64,000 bases of DNA, taken from an uncultured Geobacter sp. (GTDB lineage: Bacteria > Desulfobacterota > Desulfuromonadia > Geobacterales > DSM-12255). The position numbers were made by a program, and so were the translations under genes. The stretch spans positions 53,130 to 117,129 of the forward strand of contig CALMBF010000116.1 of assembly GCA_937860145.1 (NCBI GenBank), written 5' to 3'. Of the stretch, positions 56,048 to 64,000 are shown one piece after another. The first letter of the stretch is position 1; every line of letters begins with the position of its first letter. The notes beneath the pieces were generated by a model, which saw only the letters and a program-made list of their open reading frames with translations, searched no databases and was not told where the DNA came from.

Positions 56048-56792
56048 AATCAGAAACATAACCCAGCGTTTCGGGGGTATAACCGCACTTGAGGAGATAT
56101 CGTTCAGGGTGGCAAAGGGGGAAATCACCGGGGTGATCGGCCCTAACGGTGCCGGCAAGACAACCCTGTTCAACATTGTCACCGGCTTGTATACCCAGAC
56201 CGCCGGATCGGTTATTCTGGAGGGCATCGACATTTCGCGTCTTCCCGCCGAGCGGCTCGCCTCTCGGGGGCTGGTGCGGACATTCCAGAATATCGAACTG
56301 TTCGGTACCATGACTGTCCTGGAGAACGTCATGCTCGGGCTGCATACCCGAAGCAACTCCGGGATTCTTGCCTGCATGGGCAAGATGCCGTGGCACGTTC
56401 GCGAGGAGACGCGAATCCGCTCCGAGTCCCTCGAATGGCTGGAGTTCTGCGGCATCAGCGACTTGGCAGAGCAGACCGCAGCAAATCTCCCCTTCGGAAA
56501 GGGACGATTTCTCGAGATCGCCCGTGCCATGGCGGTCAAGCCGGTTATCATGCTCATGGATGAACCGGCAGCCGGTCTCAACAACCGGGAAACCAGCGAG
56601 CTGGCCGAACTGATACGGAAGATCCGATCCACCGGAGTTACCGTGGTTCTGGTGGAGCACGACATGGAGCTGGTGATGGATATCTGTGACCGCATCGTTG
56701 TCCTCAACCTGGGGAAAAAGCTTGCAGAAGGGACGCCGCGCGAAATCCAGGAGAACCCCGCCGTGATCGCGGCATATCTTGGTGAAGGGTAG
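56040..56792 (+). CDS. livG: Branched-chain amino acid ABC transporter ATPase LivG
   Basis: A 250-residue ABC ATPase. Walker A GPNGAGKTTL, the degenerate signature LPFGKGRFLEIARAM, Walker B IMLMDEPAAGLN and the C-terminal LivG extension are complete. It overlaps livM. Confidence 0.92.
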   Translation: MLEIRNITQRFGGITALEEISFRVAKGEITGVIGPNGAGKTTLFNIVTGLYTQTAGSVILEGIDISRLPAERLASRGLVRTFQNIELFGTMTVLENVMLGLHTRSNSGILACMGKMPWHVREETRIRSESLEWLEFCGISDLAEQTAANLPFGKGRFLEIARAMAVKPVIMLMDEPAAGLNNRETSELAELIRKIRSTGVTVVLVEHDMELVMDICDRIVVLNLGKKLAEGTPREIQENPAVIAAYLGEG

Positions 56793-56797
56793 GGGAC

Positions 56798-57541
56798 GTG
56801 CTCAAAGTCAAGAACATCAACACCTATTACGGCAAGGTCCATGCTCTGAAGAACGTCACCATCCACCTGGCGCAAGGTGAGATCGTCGCGCTCATTGGTG
56901 CCAATGGTGCTGGAAAGACCACCATTCTGAACACCTTGTCCGGGGTAATCCCGGCACGTACCGGTTCCATCCAGTTTCTCGGGGAACCGGTCGAAACACT
57001 CCCCCCGGACAGGATCGTCAAGATCGGGATTTCACAGGTTCCCGAGGGCCGCCAGGTATTCAAGGGGATGACTGTTGCCGACAACCTCGAACTGGGAGCC
57101 TACCTCCGTTTCCGTAGCCGTGAGCCGAGGGAGCAGATCAGGCAGGACATGCGCCATATGTACGAACTCTTCCCCCGTCTCGAGGAACGGAAGAAGCAGA
57201 TGGCAGGCACCTTGTCCGGCGGCGAGCAGCAGATGCTGGCCATAGGGCGTGCACTCATGGCCAGGCCCAGGCTGCTTCTCCTCGACGAGCCATCCATGGG
57301 CCTTGCCCCCCTGGTGGTACAGGAAATTTTCGGTGTTATCGAGAGGCTGCGCCGTGACGAGGGGACCACAATACTTCTGGTCGAGCAGAATGCCCGTGCG
57401 GCCCTCAAAATGGCGGACAGGGGTTATGTCCTGGAAACCGGCAAGGTGATTCTCGAAGGGGCCGCAGCAGAGCTGCTGGAGAATCCCGAGGTTCAGCGGG
57501 CGTACCTGGGAAAAGAAAAGAAGGAGATCTGGGAGCGCTGA
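56798..57541 (+). CDS. livF: Branched-chain amino acid ABC transporter ATPase LivF
   Basis: A 247-residue ABC ATPase. Walker [12 protein letters not shown], signature [16 protein letters not shown] and Walker [13 protein letters not shown] are present. GTG start 5 bases after livG with AGGGGAC upstream. It ends 28 bases before the second paaK. Confidence 0.92.
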   Translation: MLKVKNINTYYGKVHALKNVTIHLAQGEIVALIGANGAGKTTILNTLSGVIPARTGSIQFLGEPVETLPPDRIVKIGISQVPEGRQVFKGMTVADNLELGAYLRFRSREPREQIRQDMRHMYELFPRLEERKKQMAGTLSGGEQQMLAIGRALMARPRLLLLDEPSMGLAPLVVQEIFGVIERLRRDEGTTILLVEQNARAALKMADRGYVLETGKVILEGAAAELLENPEVQRAYLGKEKKEIWER

Positions 57542-57569
57542 ATCAGGGCAGCTCCGTAAGCGAGGTGTT

Positions 57570-58871
57570 ATGGAGATCTGGGACAAGGAACATGAATGCA
57601 TGCCACGGGAAGAGCTGGAACAGCTCCAGCTCGAAAGGCTTCAGGCAACGTTGCGACGCGCCTATAAAAATGTCACCTGCTACCGCAACAAGTTCAACCA
57701 GCAGGGGATAGACCCTGACGATATACAGTCACTGGGAGACATCTCCCGCCTTCCTTTCACGACCAAAGAAGACCTGCGGCTCAACTATCCCTACGGTATG
57801 TTTGCCGTTCCGCTTCGTGAGGTTGTAAGAATCCACTCCTCCTCCGGAACAACCGGCAAGCCTACGGTGGTCGGTTACACGAAAAACGATATCAAGACCT
57901 GGTCAAATCTGGTGGCACGTTTCATGACGGCCGCCGGTGTCACCCACGACGACGTTGTGCAGATTGCCTTCGGTTACGGCATGTTTACCGGTGCCTTCGG
58001 CCTTCATTACGGTGCCGAGACCATTGGCGCTTCCGTGATTCCCATGGGTGGTGGGAATACTGAGAAGCAGATCATGATCATGCAGGATTACCGTTCCACC
58101 GTACTGGTCTGTACCCCGAGCTACGCCATGACTATTGCGGACAGGATGGAGCAGCTCGGTATCGACTCCAAGGGGCTCTCATTAAAACTTGGCCTGTTTG
58201 GTGGCGAGCCGTGGTCCGAAGCCATGCGGAGTGAGATTGAAAGTCGTCTCGGCATCAGTGCAACGGATAATTACGGCCTGTCCGAGGTCATTGGCCCTGG
58301 GGTTGCCGGTGAGTGCCAGCACAAATGCGGGATGCATATATTCGAAGACGTGTTTCTTCCGGAGATTATCGACCCGGAAACCTGCCAGGTGCTGCCGCCG
58401 GGGAGTGTCGGCGAACTTGTCATTACGACCCTGACCAAAGAAGCTTTCCCAATGATCCGTTACCGGACGAGGGATATTACCAGTCTGGATTATACGCAGT
58501 GTTCCTGCGGGCGCACGCTGGTTCGGATGAAAAAGACCATGGGGCGAAGTGATGACATGCTCATCATCAAGGGGGTCAATGTATTCCCGTCCCAGATTGA
58601 AGAGGTCCTGGTGGCAATGGAGGGATGTGAACCTCACTATCAACTCGTGGTTGAACGGAAAGGGAGTGTCGATTCACTCGAAGTCAGGATCGAGGTGACG
58701 GAAAACATCTTCTTCGACGAGATGAAAATGCAGCGTGCTTTTGTCGACAAGGCCCAGAAGAAGATAGAATCTGTCATCGGTGTCGGGGTTGCCGTCAAAC
58801 TGGTGGAGCCGAAATCGATCCCACGGTTTGAAGGTAAGGCTTCGAGAGTAATCGATAACCGAACCATCTAA
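57570..58871 (+). CDS. paaK: Phenylacetate-CoA ligase (copy 2)
   Basis: A 433-residue homologue of the ligase at 50001, with the same motifs ([50 protein letters not shown]). Similar over the whole length. It may differ in aryl-acid preference. It closes the operon, followed by a strong terminator. Confidence 0.9.
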   Translation: MEIWDKEHECMPREELEQLQLERLQATLRRAYKNVTCYRNKFNQQGIDPDDIQSLGDISRLPFTTKEDLRLNYPYGMFAVPLREVVRIHSSSGTTGKPTVVGYTKNDIKTWSNLVARFMTAAGVTHDDVVQIAFGYGMFTGAFGLHYGAETIGASVIPMGGGNTEKQIMIMQDYRSTVLVCTPSYAMTIADRMEQLGIDSKGLSLKLGLFGGEPWSEAMRSEIESRLGISATDNYGLSEVIGPGVAGECQHKCGMHIFEDVFLPEIIDPETCQVLPPGSVGELVITTLTKEAFPMIRYRTRDITSLDYTQCSCGRTLVRMKKTMGRSDDMLIIKGVNVFPSQIEEVLVAMEGCEPHYQLVVERKGSVDSLEVRIEVTENIFFDEMKMQRAFVDKAQKKIESVIGVGVAVKLVEPKSIPRFEGKASRVIDNRTI

Positions 58872-58898
58872 AGATTTTGTCGACCAAGGAGAGTGACG

Positions 58899-58941
58899 GC
58901 CGCCTGGTAAGAGTATCCTAGAGATTCTCCAGGCGGCTTTT
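58899..58941 (+). terminator. Intrinsic terminator after the second paaK
   Basis: GCCGCCTGG (58899-58907) pairs with CCAGGCGGC (58929-58937) followed by four T's. The 21-base loop has a partial second pairing. It ends the ior-paaK-liv-paaK transcript. Confidence 0.8.
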
Positions 58942-59031
58942 CATTTACTATACAGACGCAACTTGACATAATATATCTTATGGGACGTAACGAGTGTGGA
59001 GCAGGGAGATAACGGTTACTTCCTAACCCTT

Positions 59032-59484
59032 TCAGCGTTTCTCTCCTTTTTCGAATTCTTCTCGGATCTCCTCGATGCGACGCCGGTTCTTTCCCAGGTC
59101 CCAGTAACCGGTGCGTGCCGCTGAATACACGTGAATTACATGTTCCTTCCTATCCAGAATGAAAATCGCGTCGTCCACAAATCCGAGTATCGTGTGAAAC
59201 TCCACCACAACAGTTCCTGTTGCAGCACGAACCAACTCAGTATCGTTACGCCCTGCCAGGAGATCCCGTAACCTGCTCAGGGCCGCACTGCCGTCTCCCT
59301 TGATGGCGAATGGCTCGATATGGTGCATGTCACGTTCCTGTGATGAGACACAGTTGGGTGAATCGGGACAGATCGGCACTCTCGTGTCAGCAGAGACCGT
59401 TGCGGCCATGAGGTTCGTCAGCGTGATGAGTGCCGCCAGAGAGTGTATGAGGAGGCGGGATTTGTCAGCCAGGAGGGTTAGCAT
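59032..59484 (-). CDS. DUF1499-family exported protein
   Basis: A 150-residue protein. A hydrophobic N-terminus (LIHSLAALITLTNLMAATVSA) is a signal peptide or anchor. CPDSPNCVSSQ is the DUF1499 signature. The function of the family is unknown. It overlaps the DUF1653 gene by about 20 bases. AGGGG precedes the ATG. Confidence 0.8.
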   Translation of the reverse strand: MLTLLADKSRLLIHSLAALITLTNLMAATVSADTRVPICPDSPNCVSSQERDMHHIEPFAIKGDGSAALSRLRDLLAGRNDTELVRAATGTVVVEFHTILGFVDDAIFILDRKEHVIHVYSAARTGYWDLGKNRRRIEEIREEFEKGEKR

Positions 59485-59743
59485 TCCCCTCCTCTTCCCT
59501 CCCCTTTTCCAGTTCGGCCTCGATCAGGGTGAAACGGGGAATTACATTGTCGCCTACGTTGACAGACTCCATGAACATTTCCAACGGCCTTACCCAGAGG
59601 GATTCGTCGCCGTACAGGCATCGATATACGACGAGAAGTTCGTCGCTTTCGCTGTGCCTGGCAATGCCGAGCACCCTGTACTCCCGTCCTTTGTAGTGAC
59701 GATATCTTCCCGGAATGACGGTAGGTTTAGCGGTTGAGTTCAA
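59465..59743 (-). CDS. DUF1653-family protein
   Basis: A 92-residue protein with the DUF1653 pattern PGRYRHYKGREYRVLGIA and VRPLEMFMESV. The start is TTG at 59743, overlapping the upstream stop by 3 bases, with GGAG about 11 bases upstream. No ATG is available nearby. Function unknown. Confidence 0.75.
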   Translation of the reverse strand: MNSTAKPTVIPGRYRHYKGREYRVLGIARHSESDELLVVYRCLYGDESLWVRPLEMFMESVNVGDNVIPRFTLIEAELEKGREEEGNANPPG

Positions 59744-60564
59744 TGGCGCACCATCTCCAGAAGAAAGAGTCCTATTTCAATGGCTATGAGAATGATGATG
59801 ACCCATTCAAGCCGTGCGGAGCGTCTTGCATGGGAGAGTCCGGTGAAAACCGCATTGATGTCCAGCAACGTGTCCGACTTGTGACGGATCTGGTTGTAGC
59901 GGTGACGTAGCTCGAACAGGTTGGCCAGGGTCGTGTACAGTTTATCCGCTTCCTCAACTTCCCATGTAATATCAGGCTTGTCCAGAATCATTATGTGGGA
60001 GATCGATCTGAATTTGAAATTGAGGATACTGGATGCTGTTTTTGCCAACTGACTGTCTTGCACGGCGAGTTCGCCCCTCTCGAGGCGGGAGATGATTTCT
60101 TCGGTCCGATCGAAGACACTGTCGAGTAGTGTTTCTATCTGTTCCAGGGCCACCGACTTGGCAAGAGTGGATGATATGATATCCACGTAGACCGGTCGAC
60201 ATGCCGGCATGACCGCACCGTCGTTACTAACCGAAACGCCTGCTGTCCCGTCGACCAACAGGGAGAACTGTTCTGTGAGCGTATTATCTTTCGGTTTCCG
60301 CACCGCGTCTGACAACTTTCCGATACTACGGTAAAAACTATCGATATCGACGTCACTGCAGTTGAAAAATACCACTGCCCCAAAATAATAGAGGTATACC
60401 CTTCCGGAGGCGAACTTCTCCCCTCGGTAGATTTCGAGTGGCGCTGGCGTTACGACCAGAGGCTCTTCCCAGGAAAGCTTCCTCCCTGCCCCCAGTGAGA
60501 CGGCAAGCCGGTTAAGGTCTATTTCGCCCGCCATTGCATGGGCGGTGAAGGTGAAGTTTTCCAT
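59740..60564 (-). CDS. RMND1/DUF155-family membrane protein
   Basis: A 274-residue protein of the RMD1/YagE/DUF155 family. Residues 30-200 are the family domain (VYLYYFGAVVFFNCSDVD, TLAKSVALEQIETLLDSVF). One membrane segment lies at the C-terminus (LEWVIIILIAIEIGLFLLE). Mitochondrial relatives act in translation or organelle maintenance; the bacterial role is not established. First gene of the overlapping three-gene set. Confidence 0.8.
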   Translation of the reverse strand: MENFTFTAHAMAGEIDLNRLAVSLGAGRKLSWEEPLVVTPAPLEIYRGEKFASGRVYLYYFGAVVFFNCSDVDIDSFYRSIGKLSDAVRKPKDNTLTEQFSLLVDGTAGVSVSNDGAVMPACRPVYVDIISSTLAKSVALEQIETLLDSVFDRTEEIISRLERGELAVQDSQLAKTASSILNFKFRSISHIMILDKPDITWEVEEADKLYTTLANLFELRHRYNQIRHKSDTLLDINAVFTGLSHARRSARLEWVIIILIAIEIGLFLLEMVRH

Positions 60565-60643
60565 GCATCTCCCCTCTGATGTGGGATTATATCACAGGAG
60601 AGTCGGAAGGTAGAAGAATCGGTGCTGGATGGCATGACGCCAG

Positions 60644-61015
60644 TCAGGTGGTGAGATGACTATAGACAGTAGTGAGTAGTTTCTCTGAATCGAAAGGTTT
60701 CCTGAGAAAGCCGTTTGCACCGGAGCGGACAACAATACTGTGCAGTTCCTGTTCATCTTTGGATGAGATGAGTAGAACGGGAATGTTGCGGCTTTTTTCC
60801 CTGTGTTTAAGGAGCGACGCCTTTTTATCTCCCGACATATGTGGAAGCATGACATCAAGGAGAATGAGATCTGGTGGCGTAGTCCCGTAAATGAGATGGT
60901 TGGAGTAGATACTGTCTTCGGCAGTTGATACCTTGAACCCGGCCTCTTCAAGCATGTCACTCAATACAGCAAGGGTCACTCGGCAATCATCGATAACCAC
61001 GATATGTTTGGCCAT
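60644..61015 (-). CDS. Single-domain response regulator
   Basis: A 123-residue REC domain: acidic pair IDDCR, phosphoacceptor Asp about residue 54 (LILLDVMLP), conserved Ser/Thr (LLISSKD) and Lys (GFLRKPF). No output domain. It lies alone with no kinase beside it, so it probably signals by binding a partner. CheY- or adaptor-like. Confidence 0.88.
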   Translation of the reverse strand: MAKHIVVIDDCRVTLAVLSDMLEEAGFKVSTAEDSIYSNHLIYGTTPPDLILLDVMLPHMSGDKKASLLKHREKSRNIPVLLISSKDEQELHSIVVRSGANGFLRKPFDSEKLLTTVYSHLTT

Positions 61016-61254
61016 GCATCACTCCTGTGTAACGATGTTTTGATTATACAGGGTGCATGACCGGTGTCAAGCTCTAATGAGAGTAGGGGCTTTGGGTTGG
61101 TGGCGCGGTGTAACTAGTTTTAATTGCTCATATAATGAGTAATGGGGGGGTATTTGTTGCCAACATGGAGTGTTGGTTTTAAGTTTAGATTAAGAAAGAG
61201 TATTAAATTAGTGTAAAGTGCAAAACTGCGTTATCATATTGTTGCTTTCCATCT

Positions 61255-61276
61255 GGTTGAATTTCAAAATTCAACC
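61255..61276. repeat. Perfect 22-bp palindrome between response regulator and mutT
   Basis: GGTTGAATTT (61255-61264) and AAATTCAACC (61267-61276) with a 2-base spacer. No T run follows. It may be a regulator site or a rho-independent-like 3' end of mutT. Confidence 0.5.
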
Positions 61277-61292
61277 TTAACCTATATTCCGG

Positions 61293-61694
61293 CTACAGCT
61301 TTTCGGTCAAGTAGCGTGCGATGACTGGAAGATCGGCTTGTGCCCAGTCGAGACTGTACATCTCCCGGGGGGGCACCCAACGCACGGCAACGTGTTCGTT
61401 TAGGGTGATTGTCCCCTCATCCACTCTGCAGATGAAGGGATAGAGCGTGATCGTAAAATCCTCATAATGATGACTAGTTTCGGGAAGTCGTCGTTCTATG
61501 TGCACAGAGATGCACATTTCTTCCCTCAATTCTCGCTGAAGGCACTCCTGGGGAGACTCTCCCCGTTCGATCTTCCCTCCAGGGAACTCCCACTTAAGGG
61601 GAAGGCTCATTGCCTCGCTTCGCTGGGCCGCAAGTACCAGGCCGTCATTTTCTATGATGGCGCAGGCAACATGGATATGACGAATATGTGACAC
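61293..61694 (-). CDS. mutT: MutT-type Nudix hydrolase (8-oxo-dGTP diphosphatase)
   Basis: A 133-residue Nudix protein. The Nudix box GGKIERGESPQECLQRELREEM (22 positions, spanning G38 to M) is intact; described here by its ends G-G-K and R-E-E-M. The N-terminal HVACAIIENDGLVLAAQR and C-terminal VPPREMYSLDWAQADLPV match the MutT subgroup. It clears oxidised nucleotides. Confidence 0.85.
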   Translation of the reverse strand: MSHIRHIHVACAIIENDGLVLAAQRSEAMSLPLKWEFPGGKIERGESPQECLQRELREEMCISVHIERRLPETSHHYEDFTITLYPFICRVDEGTITLNEHVAVRWVPPREMYSLDWAQADLPVIARYLTEKL

Positions 61695-62011
61695 TCTGAA
61701 ACCTCACCACTGTTAACGTATCGATTGAAAGCTGATTGGATAATGACAAGACTGAGGAGCATGAATGAAAGGTGATGGTGCAAGAAGACCCGGGAACTTC
61801 CGCCTATCCGCGATGCAGTCGCCCCATCGGCTGCAGCGTGGGCGGCATCGGTCTGTTTCCGGATGGGAAGGATTCTTGCCGACCCGGAGAGTACTGATAC
61901 GGCTGGTGGTTCATCACGGCATGCCGCGGCGAGACGGAAAGGAACCCGGTTGCTTGTCTGGCACTGATCATGGCCGACGTTGAACTTGATCAATGGGGCG
62001 GGTAGCTTGCG
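61695..62011. other. 317-base gap, no gene recognised
   Basis: Between the ATPase stop and mutT. Open frames on both strands (61652-61993 -, 61765-61983 +) look like chance frames in GC-rich DNA: very basic or low-complexity, with no family resemblance. A plus-strand hairpin with one mismatch at about 61811-61838 (CGATGCAGTCG / CGGCTGCAGCG) was seen. No promoter or known RNA motif is evident. Confidence 0.4.
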
Positions 62012-63415
62012 CTACAAGTCAACAAAATAATTTGAGCACGCTTTATCGATATTTTGTCTGGACAGTTCCGGCGGTCTGTTAAAGTAGTGGGAATCAACGA
62101 CGATGTGGTCAATGAGATCCCGAGGATGTGAAGCGCTCAATTCGACACCGAACCGTTGATAACACTGCTCTATGAGGTAGATGAAAACCTCCTGGTTAAA
62201 CTGGATGCCATGGGATTCGCAAACCATTCTGAATATCTGTTCGTATTCCTTTGGCGTCGGCCGGTCAATGCGAACCTTATAGCGGATTCTCCTGAGAAAC
62301 GCTTCGTCAACAAGCTGCTTCGGCTCAATGTTTGTCGCAAAGATGATCAGCATGTCAAAGGGGATGGTGAATTTCATTCCCGTGTGGAGCGACATGAAAT
62401 CAACCCTGCGCTCAAGGGGAACGATCCAACGGTTCAGAATTCTGCTGGGTTCAACCAGTTGTCTGCCAAAATCATCCACGACAAACAGACCGTTATTAGC
62501 TTTCATCTGGAGCGACGCTTCGTAATATTTGGAGATCGGATTGAAATCAAGGTCCAGCATTTTGAGGGTCAGTTCTCCCCCGGCCATGATCACTGGCCTT
62601 TTAATCAATATCCAGCGTGTATCAAAATCTCCCTGCCCTTTGGGCTCTTCGATAGGAATATGGTTGACCGGATCAAAGACATTGATGATTTGCCCCCCCA
62701 CGATGATACTATAGGGGATGTATATGGAGTCGGGAAAAACTTTTCCGACAGCCTCGGCAATGGCGCTTTTTCCGTTACCCGGCGGACCGTAAATAAACAC
62801 AGCCTGTCCTGAACTGAATGCAGGACCTATCGAGCCTAATACTCGTTCGTTGATGACAAGATGCGACAGAGAATTTCGTAAGGTTTTGTCGTTGATTATG
62901 ACGCTTTTAACGGTCTGCACCCTGACCATCTTGCAATATTCCGGCAACGTGACCGGCGCGGGGCCTACATACCTGCACAATTGCAGAAGCTCCCCTCCCC
63001 TTTTAATGCCAAGTTCGGTCAGTTTGAACACATATGCCAATTTGTTGTAACTTGATGCTCCTTTAATCTCAATAAGCTTGTCGTTTCTAAGATCTTCGAG
63101 TCCTGATTCGATTATGGGGATTGGGAGCTTGATTCGTTCGACAACATCTTGAATCCTGAATTCACTCATAGACAGGAGATGCTTCAAGATCAAGTCGTTG
63201 ATGAACGAGCGATCTAGGCCACTTTCAGCAACAGTTTCGGGGATATGGGGGATTTTGTTGAATACCCGCCTGATGTCCTGTTCAGTGACAAAGCCGAGAG
63301 CAGAAAGGTTTTGACCGAGTCGCCCCCCTTCGCGTTTTTGTCGCTCGAGAGCAATACTGAGTTGCTCATCGTTGATAATTTGTTCCTCCAGCAAGATCCT
63401 GCCGAATTGACTCAT
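62012..63415 (-). CDS. AAA ATPase with MshEN-like N-terminal domain
   Basis: A protein of about 467 residues. Residues 1-55 resemble the MshEN/PilB-N domain (SQFGRILLEEQIINDEQL, GRLGQNLSALGFVTEQDI), which binds nucleotides such as c-di-GMP in type II/IV systems. A winged-helix-like stretch follows (about 60-130). The AAA core has Walker A GPPGNGKSA, Walker B GLFVVDDFGRQ, sensor IIFATNIEP and arginine-finger-like RRIRYKV. ATG at 63415 follows GAGGG. Function unknown. Confidence 0.75.
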   Translation of the reverse strand: MSQFGRILLEEQIINDEQLSIALERQKREGGRLGQNLSALGFVTEQDIRRVFNKIPHIPETVAESGLDRSFINDLILKHLLSMSEFRIQDVVERIKLPIPIIESGLEDLRNDKLIEIKGASSYNKLAYVFKLTELGIKRGGELLQLCRYVGPAPVTLPEYCKMVRVQTVKSVIINDKTLRNSLSHLVINERVLGSIGPAFSSGQAVFIYGPPGNGKSAIAEAVGKVFPDSIYIPYSIIVGGQIINVFDPVNHIPIEEPKGQGDFDTRWILIKRPVIMAGGELTLKMLDLDFNPISKYYEASLQMKANNGLFVVDDFGRQLVEPSRILNRWIVPLERRVDFMSLHTGMKFTIPFDMLIIFATNIEPKQLVDEAFLRRIRYKVRIDRPTPKEYEQIFRMVCESHGIQFNQEVFIYLIEQCYQRFGVELSASHPRDLIDHIVVDSHYFNRPPELSRQNIDKACSNYFVDL

Positions 63416-63530
63416 AAACATACCCTCGCACGCTGAAATCAATTGCCGCCTACATTAACATTTAGCTTTCTTTGATGTTATCACATCGCAAAATATTATC
63501 TGGTCGAGCTGGTAAATATTTTTTCTATTT

Positions 63531-63557
63531 AAAAACCCGCCTGCATGCGGCGGGTTT
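63531..63557 (-). terminator. Intrinsic terminator 5' of the ATPase
   Basis: AAACCCGCC (63533-63541) pairs with GGCGGGTTT (63549-63557) around a GCATGC loop. On the - strand five T's follow. It lies about 116 bases upstream of the ATPase start and downstream of two tiny frames, as in an attenuator. Confidence 0.7.
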
Positions 63558-63604
63558 CATTTCCTCATTTCTTTGTTGCCTATCCCAAGGCTGATCCGGA
63601 GCAT
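63557..63604 (-). CDS. Possible tiny ORF B in ATPase leader
   Basis: A 15-residue frame (MLRISLGIGNKEMRK) with a perfect GGAGG Shine-Dalgarno 4 bases before its ATG. The ATG directly follows the stop of tiny ORF A. Too short to be sure it is translated. Confidence 0.35.
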   Translation of the reverse strand: MLRISLGIGNKEMRK

Positions 63605-63616
63605 TTATCCTCCGGA
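63595..63616 (-). promoter_or_regulatory. Hairpin enclosing stop of ORF A and start of ORF B
   Basis: On the - strand TCCGGAG and CTCCGGA form a 7-bp stem; the 8-base loop holds the TAA of ORF A and the ATG of ORF B, and the stem takes in part of ORF B's Shine-Dalgarno. It fits translational coupling. Confidence 0.5.
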
Positions 63617-63658
63617 ATGAGACATCCTGTACCCTATGTAAGCTGCCTGCTGGTTCAT
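63605..63658 (-). CDS. Possible tiny ORF A in ATPase leader
   Basis: A 17-residue frame (MNQQAAYIGYRMSHSGG) with GGAGGAG 12 bases upstream (rather long spacing). It could be a leader peptide. Confidence 0.35.
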   Translation of the reverse strand: MNQQAAYIGYRMSHSGG

Positions 63659-63707
63659 TCTCGATAAGAACTCCTCCTTTCTCTCGTTGACTCCTTTCTA
63701 CACATGT

Positions 63708-63716
63708 ATTGTAGCA
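63708..63716 (-). promoter_or_regulatory. Extended -10 promoter upstream of the tiny ORFs
   Basis: TGCTACAAT on the - strand is an extended -10 element. No good -35 is seen at 16-18 bases. A start near 63700 would give a leader of about 170 bases to the terminator. Confidence 0.45.
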
Positions 63717-64000
63717 TACACGAACACATAATATATGCTAATTAATAATAGCATGCAAATAAATCCCTGTCGCATATTGACGACACATGTTTAGGTACTG
63801 ATAAATAATGTTGATGCTGGGTTGTCGGTTTCCTCAGCACCTCGAGTCTGTCGTGAAACTTCATGGAAGGCTGGGCAAGAGTCCTTTGTCATGATGTCTC
63901 TGCGGCATGGTTCGTCATAAATCTCGTTGTATTCGATTAAATTACAGATCAGTAGTGTCCCAACGTTGAATAGTCTATGGCCTGCAAGAGCCAGTTAATT
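63717..64000. other. Right-end non-coding stretch
   Basis: No gene, tRNA or repeat recognised in the last 284 bases beyond the candidate promoter. It is AT-rich at 63720-63820. Confidence 0.5.

Noticed and set aside
61765..61983. 72-codon frame on the + strand, preceded by GGAG
   Set aside because: Very basic composition and no family resemblance; opposite to all neighbouring genes. Kept only as part of the unassigned gap.
61652..61993. 113-codon frame on the - strand upstream of mutT
   Set aside because: Overlaps the mutT start, no Shine-Dalgarno in context and no protein-like pattern.
61790..62010. Possible structured RNA (riboswitch, RNase P, 6S)
   Set aside because: A hairpin is present but none of the conserved cores of those RNAs could be matched.
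63930..64000. Possible IS terminal repeat at the right edge
   Set aside because: No matching inverted partner or transposase in the window.
1..64000. tRNA, rRNA and CRISPR arrays
   Set aside because: Intergenic regions were inspected for T-loop motifs and regularly spaced repeats; none were found.

Overview
The window looks like a chromosomal segment of a Geobacter-type anaerobic member of the Desulfuromonadota. This is an inference from gene content and style: moderately high GC with GTG/TTG starts, indolepyruvate:ferredoxin oxidoreductase, two phenylacetate-CoA ligases beside a branched-chain-type ABC importer, a lysine-2,3-aminomutase-type EF-P modification set, and many tightly packed, stop/start-overlapping operons. 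No rRNA, tRNA, CRISPR array or intact insertion sequence was recognised.

Region 1 (1-20815, all + strand) is a surface-glycan island. It opens with a truncated TMTC-like membrane protein, a UbiA-family prenyltransferase and a GT4 glycosyltransferase. A nonulosonic-acid pathway of the pseudaminic type follows (pseB, pseC, an aldo/keto reductase, a methyltransferase, an SpsF-type cytidylyltransferase, a class III aminotransferase, pseG, pseH, pseI). Next comes a second sugar module (unknown GT-B-like protein, second SpsF-type protein, Gfo/Idh/MocA oxidoreductase, DegT aminotransferase, GNAT acetyltransferase), then a flippase, a large unknown protein and a GT2 glycosyltransferase. Base composition changes inside the island: 1498-4430 and about 18340-20815 are visibly AT-richer than the middle.

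Region 2 (20980-47531) is core housekeeping: a cytidylate-kinase-like/BON fusion, fbp with a small acidic partner, rlmD, then ispG-proS-pyrF-rlmB, xseA-xseB-ispA-dxs, a TPR/metallopeptidase lipid-of-envelope candidate, the EF-P beta-lysylation set (epmB convergent with infA, efp and epmA), a second TrmA/RlmD-family methyltransferase, a TPR protein with a His/Cys-rich linker, an HU/IHF protein, an OmpA-type envelope group, and a Na/Pi cotransporter coupled to a Ppx/GppA phosphatase. The MEP isoprenoid pathway is represented three times (ispG, dxs, ispA).

Region 3 (47548-58941, all + strand) is a catabolic/uptake unit: a strong promoter with a hairpin in the leader, iorA-iorB, paaK, an ACT-domain protein, two paralogous periplasmic binding proteins, livH-livM-livG-livF and a second paaK, ending in a good intrinsic terminator. 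Together the genes suggest import of amino acids and oxidation of their 2-oxo acids to aryl-acyl-CoA.

Region 4 (59032-63415, all - strand) carries an overlapping DUF1499-DUF1653-DUF155 cluster, a single-domain response regulator, a MutT-type Nudix hydrolase and an AAA ATPase with an MshEN-like N-terminus. Upstream of that ATPase is a short leader with two tiny, apparently coupled reading frames followed by an intrinsic terminator. This leader is the most intriguing undescribed-looking structure in the window, though it rests on sequence inspection only.
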